A stretch of 64,000 bases of DNA from JAUXJB01 sp965226855. Its GTDB lineage: Bacteria; Myxococcota_A; UBA9160; SZUA-336. The position numbers and the translations under genes are program-made. Positions 24,533-36,000 of the stretch are shown piece after piece; positions within the stretch are counted from its first letter, which is position 1, and every line of letters starts with the position of its first letter. The stretch is taken from the NCBI GenBank assembly GCA_965226855.1, contig CBDDEE010000027.1, positions 1-64,000 of the forward strand, in the 5' to 3' direction. Under the pieces are notes generated by a model. It did no database searches. It was not told where the DNA came from and saw nothing but the letters and a program-made list of their open reading frames with translations.

Positions 24533-27166
24533 GTGAGGAGCGCTGCGGACGATGAGCCAGAGGTGCGAATCGCCCTCAGGATCCTTGCGTTCTTGATCGC
24601 GGTCCCGCTTCTCGTGAGTGGGATCGGCGGAGTGGTGCTGCACCAGAAGGGCCCCGACCTCATCGATTCGCTGCGCGAGCGCGCAAGGAGCGCGGCCAGG
24701 CAGAGTCCGGACCCGTCGAGCGCGCGCGAGAGTCTGGAGAGCGTCGAGGCAGTGCTCTCGCAGCTGGAGGAGCTCTCCGTGCTGCCGCTCTCTGCCGCGC
24801 TGCTTGCGGCGAGCCTGTGCCTGCTGGGCTTCGCGGTCTGGCCAAGCGGTCCGGCTACGAACGGGATGACCTTCGCACCGGCGGAGGCGTCACCCGGGTA
24901 CGCTGCCGACACCCACGCCGCTCCGGTGTATTCCAGCCGCGACCGGAAGAAGCACGCGCGGGTCGCGGCGTCGATCGGCGAGGCGGGCGGGATCGAGGCG
25001 GGTGCGCGCTACCTGCTCGATCAGGAGCTCAAGGACGAGGCCGCCGAGCTCTTCATCGCGGGAGAGCTGTTCGACCGTGCCGCAGAGGTCCGTCACGACC
25101 AGAACCACTTCGAGGAGGCGGCGGAGCTCTACCGTCGCGGCGGCATGGACGAGGCTGCGGGTACGATCTACGCGCAGATCGGACACTTCGAGGACGCCGC
25201 GCAGTGCTACCTGTCCGTGGAGAAGTACTCGGTTGCGGGAGAGATGTTCGAGCGGGCGGAGAACTTCAAGGAGGCTGGCCGCTGCTATCAGGAGGTCGGC
25301 TTCCACCGTCACGCGGCCGAGGCCTTCCTGAAGTCCGGCTCCGATCTCGAGGGTGCGCGCGCCCTAGTGGCGGCGTTCGACGACGAGGGGGGGGGCGCCG
25401 CCGCCCAGAACGAGCAGAAGGCCCGAGAGCTACGCGGGCTTGCCCGCAAGGCTGGTGAGCTGTTCACAAGGCTCGAGCACTACGAAGAGGCCGAGGCGAT
25501 CCTCGTGCGCGCTGGCGCCTTCGGTCGGGCGGCCAAGGTGGCGTATCAGCTCGAGGCCTACGACCGCGCCTCCGAGCTGTTTCTCCGGGTGGGTCGCGGC
25601 GATCTGGCTGCGAAGGCGCTTGAAAAGGCAGGCGATAGCGAGGCCGCGGAGCGTGCGCTCGGCGAGTACCTGCGCGACCAGGGCGACGACGCGCAAGCTG
25701 TCACGCATCTGGAGAACGCCGGCGAGTTCGCGGCTGCAGGCGACCTGTACCGCAAGCTAGAGCGCTTCGGCGAGGCCGCGGAATGCTACGGGAAGGGAGG
25801 CGACCACGCCTCGGCGGCTGAGATGTTCCGCGCCGCGGAGCAGCCAGAGCGTGCTGCCGAAGCTTTCGAGTCCTGCCACCAGTTCGAGCAAGCCGCAGAC
25901 TGCTACGCGCTGGCTGGAAACACGCCTCGTCGAGCGGCGCTGCTGGAGAAGGCCGGGAAGGTGTTCGAGGCGGGCAATGCATACGCGGAGCTCGAGCAGT
26001 ACGACGAGGCGATCCGCCTGTTCCAGCAGGTCGAGTCGGGGAGCCCGCATTACAGCGACGCCTGCTCCGTACTCGGCCGGATCTTCGCGAACAAGGGCAT
26101 GTCAGCGCTGTCGATCACGAAGTTTGAGCAGGCCGCGGGCGGCGAGAGCATGAGCCGAGCGACTGTCGAGGCGCACTACGAGCTCGGAAAGGCGCTCGAT
26201 GAGCGCAAGGAGTTCGGGCGCAGCATCGAGATCTACGAGAAGATCATGAGTTTCGACTACCACTACCGCGACGTCGCGGACCGCCTCGAGGCGGCGCGAG
26301 AGGGTCTCGAGCAGCAACCCAGTCCAGACCCCGTCCCGGCCTCGTCCCCGAACCTGCAGTCCAAGCCAGGTCGCTACGAGAGGATCCGCGAGCTTGGACG
26401 CGGGGGGATGGGTGTGGTGTACCTGGCCCGGGACTCGGTGCTCGAGCGCGAGGTTGCTTACAAGGTGCTGCCCGAGGGGCTGCGCGAGAACCCGAACGCG
26501 TTGCGGAACTTCCTGCGCGAAGCAAAGGCTGCGGCGCAGCTGAACCACCCGAACATCGTCACAGTCTACGACGCCGGCGAGTCGGAGGACGGCTTCTACC
26601 TGGCGATGGAGCTCGTGAACGGAACCACGCTCAAGGAGATTCTGCAACAGCGCGGGCCGATCGCTCCGGGCGGAGTGATCTACATTCTCAAGCAGATGGC
26701 CGACGCCCTCTCCTACGCACACAGCAGGCGCGTGGTTCACCGCGACGTGAAGACGGCCAACACGATGTGGACGACTGAGAAGCAGGTGAAGATCATGGAC
26801 TTCGGTCTGGCTAAGCTCATGGAGGAGGTACGGCAGGCGACGACGCTCGTCTCCGGCACGCCGTTCTACATGTCTCCCGAGCAGACGCTGGGGCGGAACG
26901 TCGACCATCGCACCGACATCTACTCGCTCGGCGTGACGCTGTTCGAGCTGGCGACCGGACAGCTCCCGTTCCAGAAGGGCAACGTGCCCTACCATCACGT
27001 ACACACGGCTCCACCAGATCCCCTGTCGGTCAAGGCGGACCTCCCCCCCGCCCTGGCCGCCATCATCCTGCGCTGCCTCCAGAAGGACCCTGATCATCGC
27101 TTCGCCGACGCGCGAGAGATCATCGAGGAGGTCGAGCGTCTGAGCGGCGGGCCTCCTACGACCTGA
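24533..27166 (+). CDS. Membrane TPR protein with C-terminal Ser/Thr protein kinase domain
   Basis: An 877-residue protein. Two membrane helices lie at about residues 13-36 and 84-103. From about 140 to 590 there are many 34-residue-like helical repeats of the pattern AAELYRRGGMDEAAG, YAQIGHFEDAAQCYL, VGRGDLAAKALEKAGDSEAA. The C-terminal 260 residues are a complete Hanks-type kinase: glycine loop RELGRGGMGVVYLARD, catalytic lysine in VAYKVLPEG, VVHRDVKTAN, MDFGLAK and SGTPFYMSPEQ. Most bacterial kinases have the kinase first; here it is last. The GTG start at 24533 gives a short charged N-terminus before helix 1. Its target is unknown. It shares orientation with the ruv genes but is separated by 117 bases in which I see no clear signal. 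Confidence 0.9.
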   Translation: MRSAADDEPEVRIALRILAFLIAVPLLVSGIGGVVLHQKGPDLIDSLRERARSAARQSPDPSSARESLESVEAVLSQLEELSVLPLSAALLAASLCLLGFAVWPSGPATNGMTFAPAEASPGYAADTHAAPVYSSRDRKKHARVAASIGEAGGIEAGARYLLDQELKDEAAELFIAGELFDRAAEVRHDQNHFEEAAELYRRGGMDEAAGTIYAQIGHFEDAAQCYLSVEKYSVAGEMFERAENFKEAGRCYQEVGFHRHAAEAFLKSGSDLEGARALVAAFDDEGGGAAAQNEQKARELRGLARKAGELFTRLEHYEEAEAILVRAGAFGRAAKVAYQLEAYDRASELFLRVGRGDLAAKALEKAGDSEAAERALGEYLRDQGDDAQAVTHLENAGEFAAAGDLYRKLERFGEAAECYGKGGDHASAAEMFRAAEQPERAAEAFESCHQFEQAADCYALAGNTPRRAALLEKAGKVFEAGNAYAELEQYDEAIRLFQQVESGSPHYSDACSVLGRIFANKGMSALSITKFEQAAGGESMSRATVEAHYELGKALDERKEFGRSIEIYEKIMSFDYHYRDVADRLEAAREGLEQQPSPDPVPASSPNLQSKPGRYERIRELGRGGMGVVYLARDSVLEREVAYKVLPEGLRENPNALRNFLREAKAAAQLNHPNIVTVYDAGESEDGFYLAMELVNGTTLKEILQQRGPIAPGGVIYILKQMADALSYAHSRRVVHRDVKTANTMWTTEKQVKIMDFGLAKLMEEVRQATTLVSGTPFYMSPEQTLGRNVDHRTDIYSLGVTLFELATGQLPFQKGNVPYHHVHTAPPDPLSVKADLPPALAAIILRCLQKDPDHRFADAREIIEEVERLSGGPPTT

Positions 27167-27178
27167 ACATCTGGCCGG

Positions 27179-27200
27179 ATCGTGACGAAACCGTCACGAT
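27179..27200. repeat. Perfect inverted repeat after the kinase gene
   Basis: Arms ATCGTGACG (27179-27187) and CGTCACGAT (27192-27200) surround AAAC. It starts 12 bases after the kinase stop and lies about 220 bases before lpxC. It may be an operator for a dimeric regulator or a weak terminator; there is no T-run. The rest of the gap to 27420 shows no clear promoter. Confidence 0.55.
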
Positions 27201-27420
27201 GTAATCGAAATGTCACCCGAGGAGCGAGTCTCCAGCCGACCCGTGCGATTCCCCCAGCCTGAAGGCGCGCGACCCGAGACCAGAAATCCCCTGAAAATCC
27301 AGCACCGTAGAGAGCCAGTGGCAGAAATGTCCCGGGGCGCTGTCAGCTTGGCATGTCCGTTGCTGGTAAGTTCGCCTCGCGTGAGCGAATAGGTCGCCTG
27401 GATCAGGGAGGGGTTGTCGA

Positions 27421-28344
27421 TTGAGACCGGTCGAGCACACGCTTGGGTCCCGCGTGCAGTGTACGGGGATCGGACTGCACTCGGGTAAGCCTGTGGAGCT
27501 CGTGCTGCGCCCCGCGGCCGCTGGCACCGGGATCCTACTGCTCCGGACGGATCTGCCTCACCCGGTTCGCTTCCCTGCGCGGGTGGAGTGGGTCGTCGAC
27601 ACGACTCTGGCGACCACGCTCGGAAACCAGGATGTCCGCCTGGCCACGGTCGAGCATTTGATCTCCGCGCTCTACGGCATGGGCGTCGATAACTGCACGG
27701 TGGAGTGTAAAGGCGCGGAGCTCCCCATCATGGACGGCAGCGCTGCGCCGTTCGTCTACATGATCCAGCACGCTGGGCTCAAGCCGCAGAGACGCATGCG
27801 GCGCAGGCTCGTGATCACCAAGCCGATCGAGGTGCGAGACGGGGACCGCTGGGTCAGAGTCCTGCCATCCCGCGACCTCAAAGTCTCGATAGGGATCGAC
27901 TACGCGCACCCTTCGATTGGGCGCCAGTCGTTGCCGACGCTGCATGTGACACCAGAGGTTTACACGCGAGAAATCGCACCGGCGCGGACCTTCGGCTTCC
28001 TCGCCGACGTGCAGAGGCTGCAGGCCGTGGGCCTGGCGCTGGGTGGTTCTTTGCAAAACGCGATCGTACTCGACGACCGCGGGGTTCTGAACCGGGATGG
28101 GCTGCGCTTTCCCGAGGAATTCGTCCGCCACAAAGCGCTCGACTTGCTGGGTGACCTCGCGCTGCTCGGGCTCAGGTTGCGCGGCCATGTGAAGGCGATG
28201 CGGAGCGGGCACGGGCTACACCAGGCACTCGTTGCGGAGATCCGCGCGAACCCGAGCTGCTGGACGGTCGAGGTGCCAGGTGCGAGCGGCGAGGTTCCTG
28301 TGGGAGTTCCCGAGCGAGTTCGCCCATTGGCGCTGGCTCGATAA
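27421..28344 (+). CDS. lpxC: UDP-3-O-acyl-N-acetylglucosamine deacetylase
   Basis: A 307-residue zinc deacetylase carrying out the committed step of lipid A synthesis, marking the host as a lipid A-making Gram-negative. Zinc and catalytic residues are E78-H79 (LATVEHLISALYG), H237, K238 and D241 (RHKALDLLGDLAL) and H264 (RSGHGLHQAL), aligned one residue from E. coli numbering. The start is TTG at 27421, preceded by GGGAGGGG, giving a canonical N-terminus (RPVEHTLGSRVQCTGIGLHSG). It stands alone, followed 4 bases later by a REP-like GGGGACGGTCC. Confidence 0.95.
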   Translation: MRPVEHTLGSRVQCTGIGLHSGKPVELVLRPAAAGTGILLLRTDLPHPVRFPARVEWVVDTTLATTLGNQDVRLATVEHLISALYGMGVDNCTVECKGAELPIMDGSAAPFVYMIQHAGLKPQRRMRRRLVITKPIEVRDGDRWVRVLPSRDLKVSIGIDYAHPSIGRQSLPTLHVTPEVYTREIAPARTFGFLADVQRLQAVGLALGGSLQNAIVLDDRGVLNRDGLRFPEEFVRHKALDLLGDLALLGLRLRGHVKAMRSGHGLHQALVAEIRANPSCWTVEVPGASGEVPVGVPERVRPLALAR

Positions 28345-28395
28345 CTCGGGGACGGTCCTCGATCGTAACTTTTCTGCCGTCGGGCAACGGGACGG
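28345..28395. repeat. REP-like fragment between convergent lpxC and TPR gene
   Basis: The 51-base gap holds CTCGGGGACGGTCCTCGATCG, sharing GGGGACGGTCCT with both arms of the long hairpin at 17039-17121, and a further small inverted pair CCGTC/GACGG. It is a partial, single-armed copy at a convergent gene end. Confidence 0.55.
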
Positions 28396-30018
28396 CTAAG
28401 ACAGTCCCAGTCCGTCCAGAGTGGCCGTTGCTAGCCGGAGGAGGAGGCGGCGGGCGGGGGGGCAGATTTGGATGGCGGGGCCGGGATTGTCGGCAGGCTC
28501 CGTGTCCAGGTGGCGGGTCGTCGGCCAGGCGCCCAGCAGGGCGCGGAGGAGGTCGTCGAGGTCGACGCGACCGCGCTCCAGGGTGCGCGCAGCCGCCTCT
28601 GCCAGCACCTCCGCGCGCCAGCTCGCGGTTTCGACGGCTTGCAGAGACTCGAGCTCGACTTCGTCAAGGACTCGACGCAGGCGGCGGCGCGTGCGTCGGG
28701 TCACCCGGTTGGTGGGGTCATGGTCTCCGCCGAGGGGCTTGAGCCAGATCTCGGCCAGCGTCTCGTCGGGCAGACTCCAGAGCGGCCCGGCGATCTTGAT
28801 CAGCTCGTGGCGAAGCTCCTCGGGGAGCCCGGCATCGTGGCTGCGCGGTGCGGGCTCCTCAGAGCCTTGGCCTGCGAGCGTGCGCAATAGCATGCTTGCT
28901 CCGCGCAGCTCCGCCAGGACTGGAGGCCCGGCGTCCACGAGGGGCCGAACGCGTTTGCTCCCGAACTCATCCGAGCGGACGCCGAGCGTTCGCAGGGCGA
29001 GCTCGCTCGTCGCCTGGCTGCGCTCCCGCTTCCAATGAGCCGCTATCAGCCGGATCGCATTCCAGCTGCCCAGCCGCGCGGGGAACTCCTCCAGGAGCTT
29101 GCGGTGCATGTGGATCGACTCGTGGTGGGAGGAGGGGTCGAGGGCTGCCGTGTCAGCGAGTACCTCGGTTGTGCTGGAGCGGTGTGGGTTGCACTCGAGT
29201 GCACGCCGGTAGCAGAGCTGAGCGCGCTCGATGGCTTGCAGGGGACCGGAGTAGGCTCGTCCGATTGCCTCCCACAGCCCCGCCTCCACGGCGGGGCTAG
29301 CGTTTCCGGTATCGAGGGAGCGCTCGATCTCCTTCACCGCTCGCTCGCGGTCGATCGGACTGGACAGCTTTCCGGCCAGGAGCTCGGCACACTCGACGTT
29401 TCCCGGATAGAAGCTCAGCGTCTCCATGGCCGCCTCCGTGGCGTCCTCCTCTCGTTCAAGCGCGTCGAGGGCCCGGGTTTCCGCCCAGAGCAGCGCCGCC
29501 CGGTCGCTCAGGGTCTCGACCCGCTCGAGGCCACGGCGGGTGATGGCGAGGACTCTCTCGTGCTCGAGGTCAGCCAGCGTGAGCTCCGCTAGCTCTGCCC
29601 ATGCCGCGGCTGGAGGATCGTCTGCCTCCACCACCCGCTCCAACCGACGGCGGGCAGCGGCCCGGCGCTCGAGCGCCCGCTCGAGCCGGGCGGCGCACAG
29701 CTCCAGCCGGGGGACGAACTCGGAGGCGGAGCGCGCGATCCAGTCGTCGACCTGGACAATTGCGCGCTCGATCTCGCCCAGCTGCTCGAAAAGGTCGACG
29801 GTTCGTGCGCGCGTGACCTCGTCTTGCGGGCGAATCGAGAGGACTTGCTCGAGCGTATCCGCCGCCTCCTCTCGCCGTCCGACGCCCTCATAGGCCTGGG
29901 CGAGCTGGACCAGGCGGTCGGCACGTGTGTCGGGCTCCAGCTCGCCCGCATCCAGGCGCGTTCGGAGGCAGTCGAGCGCCCGCTCGTAGGAGCCGAGCCG
30001 CAGGCTGAGCTCAGTCAT
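28396..30018 (-). CDS. C-terminal segment of the giant TPR protein, behind an in-frame TAG
   Basis: From the ATG at 30018 this is a 540-residue frame of TPR-like helices (RLGSYERALDCLRTRLDAGE, AYEGVGRREEAADTLEQVLS) with a charged C-terminal half that has no motif I know. It is in exactly the same frame as the gene at 30100-36129: between them lie only the TAG at 30100-30102 and 27 sense codons (LQRHAEAFRYLELSLQQEPE, then HPGALDA) that continue the repeat pattern. No ribosome site is seen at 30018, so separate translation is doubtful. It is best read as the end of the upstream protein, lost through a nonsense change, or reached by read-through, or split by a sequencing error. Confidence 0.6.
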   Translation of the reverse strand: MTELSLRLGSYERALDCLRTRLDAGELEPDTRADRLVQLAQAYEGVGRREEAADTLEQVLSIRPQDEVTRARTVDLFEQLGEIERAIVQVDDWIARSASEFVPRLELCAARLERALERRAAARRRLERVVEADDPPAAAWAELAELTLADLEHERVLAITRRGLERVETLSDRAALLWAETRALDALEREEDATEAAMETLSFYPGNVECAELLAGKLSSPIDRERAVKEIERSLDTGNASPAVEAGLWEAIGRAYSGPLQAIERAQLCYRRALECNPHRSSTTEVLADTAALDPSSHHESIHMHRKLLEEFPARLGSWNAIRLIAAHWKRERSQATSELALRTLGVRSDEFGSKRVRPLVDAGPPVLAELRGASMLLRTLAGQGSEEPAPRSHDAGLPEELRHELIKIAGPLWSLPDETLAEIWLKPLGGDHDPTNRVTRRTRRRLRRVLDEVELESLQAVETASWRAEVLAEAAARTLERGRVDLDDLLRALLGAWPTTRHLDTEPADNPGPAIQICPPARRLLLRLATATLDGLGLS

Positions 30019-30099
30019 CGCATCGAGCGCGCCAGGGTGTTCGGGCTCCTGCTGCAGGGAGAGCTCGAGGTAGCGAAACGCCTCTGCGTGCCGCTGCAG

Positions 30100-33000
30100 C
30101 TACGCGGCCGCCGTCGCTGCCCCGAGCGCCGCATCTGCCAGTCGCTCGCAGAGCTCGCTGTCCGGCAGGATGGAGCATGCGCCCCCAAGACGGCGCTCAG
30201 CCTCTGCCCACTCGCCCATCTGCAGCGCGAGCTCACCGGCCCCGAGCAGCGCGGTCAGGAGCGAAGGATCCCGGCGCAGCGCGAGTCGATACAGGTTCAT
30301 CGCGCGACCGCTGTCGTCCGTGTGTTCCCGAACGAGGTCCGCGGCCCGCGCGGCCGAACGCGCCGCCGCTCTCTCGTCGACGAGCAAGTCAACGAGTCGT
30401 TCGCGGATCTCGAGCTCGTACATCGAGTCGTCGAGTCGGGTCGCGAGGGTGGCCCGCAGTCTCAACGCCTCGACGTCGTCCGCATCGAGGGCCAGCGCCC
30501 GGTCGCAGGCCTCGCACGCCTGTGAGAGGTCGTCGAGCTTCTCGATGATCTGCTGCGCGAGCTCGAGCCAGGCACGCGGGGTAGCCCGCTCGCCGGCGGC
30601 CTCGAGCGCCGCCTGCCGCTGCGCGATGGTCTCCGGCCAGCTCCCCAGGCTTGCGAGGGCCTCGGCCCAGCGCTCGTGCTCCTCCGGGTTGAGTGGCGTG
30701 TGGTCGGACAATGCACCCAACGCACCCGCCGTGTCCTCGGCGTTGCGAAGCTCGTCCCAGCTGATACGCGCGAGGCGTCGAAGGAGTTCAGGTTTCTCAG
30801 CGGCTTTCGCAGCCCCGATCTCCGCGTCAAGCACTTCGGCCGCCCTTGACCAATCTCCCAGACGCTCCAGAACCTGGCGCAGCCCGGTCCTGAGGGTCGT
30901 GCCAGCAGCGCCGAGCTCCAGCACGCGATCGACTGCGTCCTGAGCCCGCTCGCGCCCCTTTGGCTCTCGGGCTGCGATCTGGGCGAGGCGGAGCCACCAT
31001 TCCGCTGCCTTTGAACTCGTCGGGTCCGCCTCGATCAGCGCCTCGAGCGAGGTGGCTTCGTCTTCCACGCGGTCGAGATGCGCGCACAGCTCGCTGCGAA
31101 GGGCGTGTGCGGGCTCGAGCGCCGGCTCGATCTCGAGGGCGCGATCGGTGTCGGCGAGTGCAGCGGAGGCGTCGCGCAGCTCGCGCCAGCGCAGCTCCGC
31201 GGCCTCGAGCCAGCACGCGGCAGGCTCGGGCGCGCCGCAGTCCGCCCAGCGCTCCAGGATCTCCGCCAGGCGTGCCTCGCCTGAAGGGCGTCGCAACAAC
31301 GAGGCCAGGGCCTCGAGCGCCTCGGCGTCGTCGGGGAGCTCCGAGAGCAGCGACTCCCAGGCGGCCGTGGCCCGCTTGATGTCGCAGAGTGGCCGCGCAA
31401 GCCGCGTGGCCGCTTGACGCTGCAGGGCCCTGCGCTCGTCGTCGGGCAGGAGCGGCGCGAGCTCCGCGACAAGCTCGCACCAGTCGCTGGTGCGTTCGAG
31501 ATCCTCGTATACGCCAAGCAGCTGGCCCATCCGGGCGATTCGAAGCTCGGGATCTGCGTCGGCGCTCGACCCCGCCAGGCTGTGCAGCTCGACAGCCGCG
31601 CCCTCGCAGAGCTCCGGATTCGAGGTGAGCACGGCAAACCGGCTCTCCTGCCAGACCTGCTGCTCCTCACGGGAGAGGTCGGGATGCGTCGAGAGCTGGC
31701 GCAAGAGCTCAGCACGTTCGGACGTGTGGCCCCGACTCTTGAGGATAGCCTCGAGCGCCTGCAGCCAGGCCGCCGGAGGATTGGCAGAAGTACGGATCGC
31801 CTCCGTGTACTCCTCGCGGGCGAGCCCGAGCTGGCCACACTCGACGTGGATCTCTGCCTCTGCCGCCAGGAGCTCAGACACCTCGAGGGGCGTCTCAGCG
31901 GTCTGGCGCAGAGCCTTGAGTGCGAGAAGGATTCCCGGTCGATCGCCGACCTCACGTTCGAGCCCCAGCCAGCGCGCCTTCTGTTTTGTCGAGAGCGGCT
32001 CGAGGAACTGGACGCGGCGTAGCCAGCGCAGCTCGAGCTGGCTCTGACCCTCGCGGGCAGCCAGCTCGAGACCCTCGTGGGCGACGGTCTTGCGTGTCGT
32101 GCCGGACTCGAGCGAGAAGCGCGCGTCGAGCACCTTGAGCAGATCCACCGGGTCGGAACGATCTTCGGTCAGGCTCTGCAGGGCCTCGAGGGCCTCGCGA
32201 TCCTTCGGGTCGTTGTCGAGGGCGCGCCAGAGCAGGGGCTCGGCGGCTTCCGGGCTCTCGCTCTGCCAGAGCGCGAGCCCGATACGTCGTACGCAATCTG
32301 GTGTAGCTGGGCCGTCACCGTGCACGAGCGGCTCTAGCAGGGCGGCCTCGCGAGCGGGCAGTCCCAGATCTCGCGCCACGTCTGCGCCGCGCAGACGCAG
32401 ACCGGGCTCCGTATCCGCTTCGGCTTCGATCCACTCGAGAGCGCGCTCCGGAAGCTCTAAGGGACCCTCGTAGAGCTGGAGCAGTTCGCGCAGGCAGACG
32501 CCGCGCCGTCCATCGGGAAGCGGCGACCTGCCGCTCACGACGTCCTCCAGGGCTTCCGCCAGCTCTGTCAGCAGTCCCAGCTCGCGGAGCAGCGGCAGGC
32601 GAAGCGCGATGAGCTCCGCGTCGCGGGGCCGATCTGCGAGCAGCTCGTCAACCCGCTCGAGCCTTGCGCGGGCAGAGTCGCCGTCGATCGCATGGGTATC
32701 GAGCCACCGTTTCAGCCAGCGCGCCCGTTCGGTCCCGCTCTCGAAGCGGGCTCGTTCCTCGGACAGCTCCGCGCTGTCCTTCACCTCGCCTCCGGCCTCG
32801 AGCGCCGCGAACAAGAGCTCGTTCAGTGCCGGTCGATCGATGCCGGCGGCGCGCGCTGCGCGAACCGTCTCCGCAGCGGCCTCCAGCTGGCCGAGCTCCA
32901 TCTGGAGCGTGGCCAGCCGCAGCGCCAGCGAGCTGCGTTCGCTCGTTCGCAACCCGGAGAGCGCCAGGCGAGCGTGCAGGAGCTCACATACGTCGGCGCT

Positions 33001-36000
33001 GCGCAGGTCCTCGTCGTAGAGCGAGAGGAGGCGGTCGAAGGCTTCGCCATCCGCTGGATCCAGCTCCAGGACCTGACGCAGCGAGTCCTCGGCCTCGTTA
33101 CGATCCAGCGCAGCGCTCGGACCGTCGAGGCGAAGCGCGGCCAGTCGGAGCAGCGTTCGGCGTCGCTCCTCTCGATCTTCCGTCAGCTTGGCGAGCGCGC
33201 CCAGTGCGCTCGCTTGCTGAACCACTGCGCCGGTGCGCGCGTACAGGTTCGACACGACTCCCAGCTCGGTTGCACCAAGCGCCGCCTCTCCCTGCGCTCG
33301 CTCGAGCTCCACGATCGCCTGGGCCGGCGCATCCAGGTCGTCGGCTTGAATTCGAGCGCGCTCGATCAGGAAGGCCGCGCGCGGCCCCGGCTCTTCCGTC
33401 TCCGCGAGCAGCTCCCCGAGCAGGTCGAGCTGCTCGCGCGACGAGCGGTGGCCGCGCAGCAACCCCAAGAGCCGGTTCTGTACGCGCTCGAGCGCCGCGC
33501 CTGCGGGCAATCGGAGCGCGCAGCGCGCCGTTTCGATCGCGTCATCGCGTCGCCCGTCTTCCTCCTGGATGGTGGACAGCTGCAGGAATAGCTCGATCAG
33601 ATCCGGCTCCTCGGCGTGCGCCGTGCGCGAGCGCAGCCAGGACTCCCGTTCCCCCTTGACGCTGGACGCCTCGAGGGAGCGCTCGAACAGCGCCTCCAAC
33701 GCCTCGTTGCGGCTCGGGTCCGCGACCTCGCGCAGGACAGCTACGGCGTCGCTGGCGCGGCCCTGACCATCGAGCAGGAGCTCGGCGAGCTTTTGAGCCA
33801 CGTCCCGGCGTCGCACGGGGTCGCGCTCCGCGGAGAGCCGACGACCGAGCACAACACAGAGCTGTTCATCCCGACCCTGCTCTCGGAGCAGAGCCTCGAG
33901 CGGCTCCGCGATCTCCAGGCGTCCAGGATCGTCCTCGAACACAGGCCACAGGGTCTCCGTGGCGGCGGGGAGATCCCCGAGCTGGCGTAGGGCCTCTGCG
34001 AGCTCGCTGCGGCACGGGATTGCCTCCTGGCCGTCGACGTGCTCGAGCCGCTCGCGCAGCTCGTGGACCAGCTCTGGCAGCTGGCCGCCGGCCCTGTACA
34101 GCTCGATCAGCTTGGAGCGCTGAGCCTCGTCCGGAGCCAGCGCGAGTGCCTCCCGATACCAGTGACATGCAACGCCAAGCGCGTTCGGATCTGCCAGCTC
34201 GAGGGCGAGCTCGCCGAGCCGGGCGAGCACTCGGGCACGCGCCTCTGGCTCGTCGGCCAGTACTGCCTCGAGGGCTTCGAGCGCACCTCGCTCGCAGTTC
34301 TCGTCGCCCATCTTGCGGCCGATCTCCGAGAGCGTTTCGAGCGACTCACGGGAGGCTTCGAGCTCCGTCCAGGCCTGCGCGGCCCTTCGCGCGCGAGGCA
34401 GCTGCTCTGCCTCCTGCGAAACGGTCACGAGCTCGCGCAGAAGGGCGATCTGCCGGGTCGGATCGGGCTCGAGCTCGACCTCTCGCTGGCACGCCTCCAG
34501 CAGCGCGCCGGAGTCTCCGCTGGCAGCGGCGACGCCGCGCAGGCCATGGAGGGCGGGGCGCGCTTCCGGATCCGCATCGAGAGCCCGGCTGAAGGCTTCG
34601 CGAGCGCCGGGAGCGTCATCGAGAGCTCGGAGCCGGATCTCGCCGAGCTCCGTTAGGAGCTCGGCGCGGATCTGCGCCTTGTTTTCCCTCCTCGCCAGCT
34701 GGTCGAGGAGTCGCGCGAGATCTGCAAAGCGCTCGCACTTGGCGAGGAGCTGCCGCAGGCCATCAGCAGCTGCCCGGTGATCGACGCGCTCGAGCGCCCT
34801 GCGGTATGCATCCTCTCCGGCGGCCAAGTCTTTCAGCGGCCCGATGCAGAGCTCGGCCAACTCGCACAAGAGGGCGGCCGCTTCGTTTGGGCTCTTCGAG
34901 TCCTGGGCGCGCCGCTCGAGCAGCTCACAGCGCTCTCCGTGCCGGCCGAGGGTCACGAGACACCGGTCGAGTGCCTGCAGTGCCTCGGCATCGCTGGGAT
35001 TCTGGTCCAGCAGCAGCTGGAGCCATTCGACGGCCAGCTCGGGCCGCTCTTTGCGCTCTTGCAGCACGGCGAGTTCGAGCAGACGCATCTGCGTCGGAGC
35101 GTCGAGGCGGACGAGCTTCTCGAGCGTGGCGATCAGGTTCTCGCTCTGGCCCGTGCGCCGAAACAACCTGGCGCGCAACTCCTGCACGTCGACGTTCTGC
35201 GGCGCTACCTCGTCTGCCAGGTCCGCCCAGTAGAACGCGGCCCCCAGGTCGGCAGCCTCCCGTAGCTGTAACGTGGATGCCTCGAGCCCCAGGCGTACCC
35301 GCTCTGCGGGCTCTCGCAGCGTTTTCCAGAGGGCCCGCTGCAGCTCGTCGACCCGCTCGTACTCTCGATCCTCGGACTCGAGCTCGATCAGGCGTCGGAT
35401 CGGGTCCGGACGATCGGGAAACTGCCGCACGATCTCGCGCAGCAGCGTGCGAATCCGATCCTTCTGGGTCGGGGGCAGAAGCTCGACCATCTGGCCGAGC
35501 ACATCGCAGCGTGCAGCCCCCACGAGCGACTTCACGCGCACGGCGTGGAGCCGGAGTGCCTCCTCGCTTCTTCCGAGCTCTGCCGCGCGGTTCGCGCGCT
35601 CCGCCAATGCCAGATCGCAGCTGGGATCGAGCTGCAACGCCTCTTCCAGCCGGCGCTCCGCCTCGGTCGGATCTCCGGCACGGTTCCACAGCGAGCCGAT
35701 CTCGGCCAGCACTTTTGCGCGATCCGTTGCCCGAAGCGGCAGACGCTCCTCGATCTCGGAGAGCTGAAGCGCCGTCGTCAGCTCGCCCGCTCGAGTGTGG
35801 AGGCGCCGAAGGCTGGCGAGGCCCTCAGCGTGCTCGGGGTTGTGGCGTAGCAGCTCTTCGAGACGTTGCCGCGCGCCTGCGACGTCCGTCAGTCGCTCCT
35901 CGAGCACGGTCGCGAGCCGCAGCAGCAAGCGCTCGCGTTCGGGCTCCGCGTCAGGAGTGGCCGAGATGCGACACTCGTACACGCCCGCGAGCTGCTGCCA

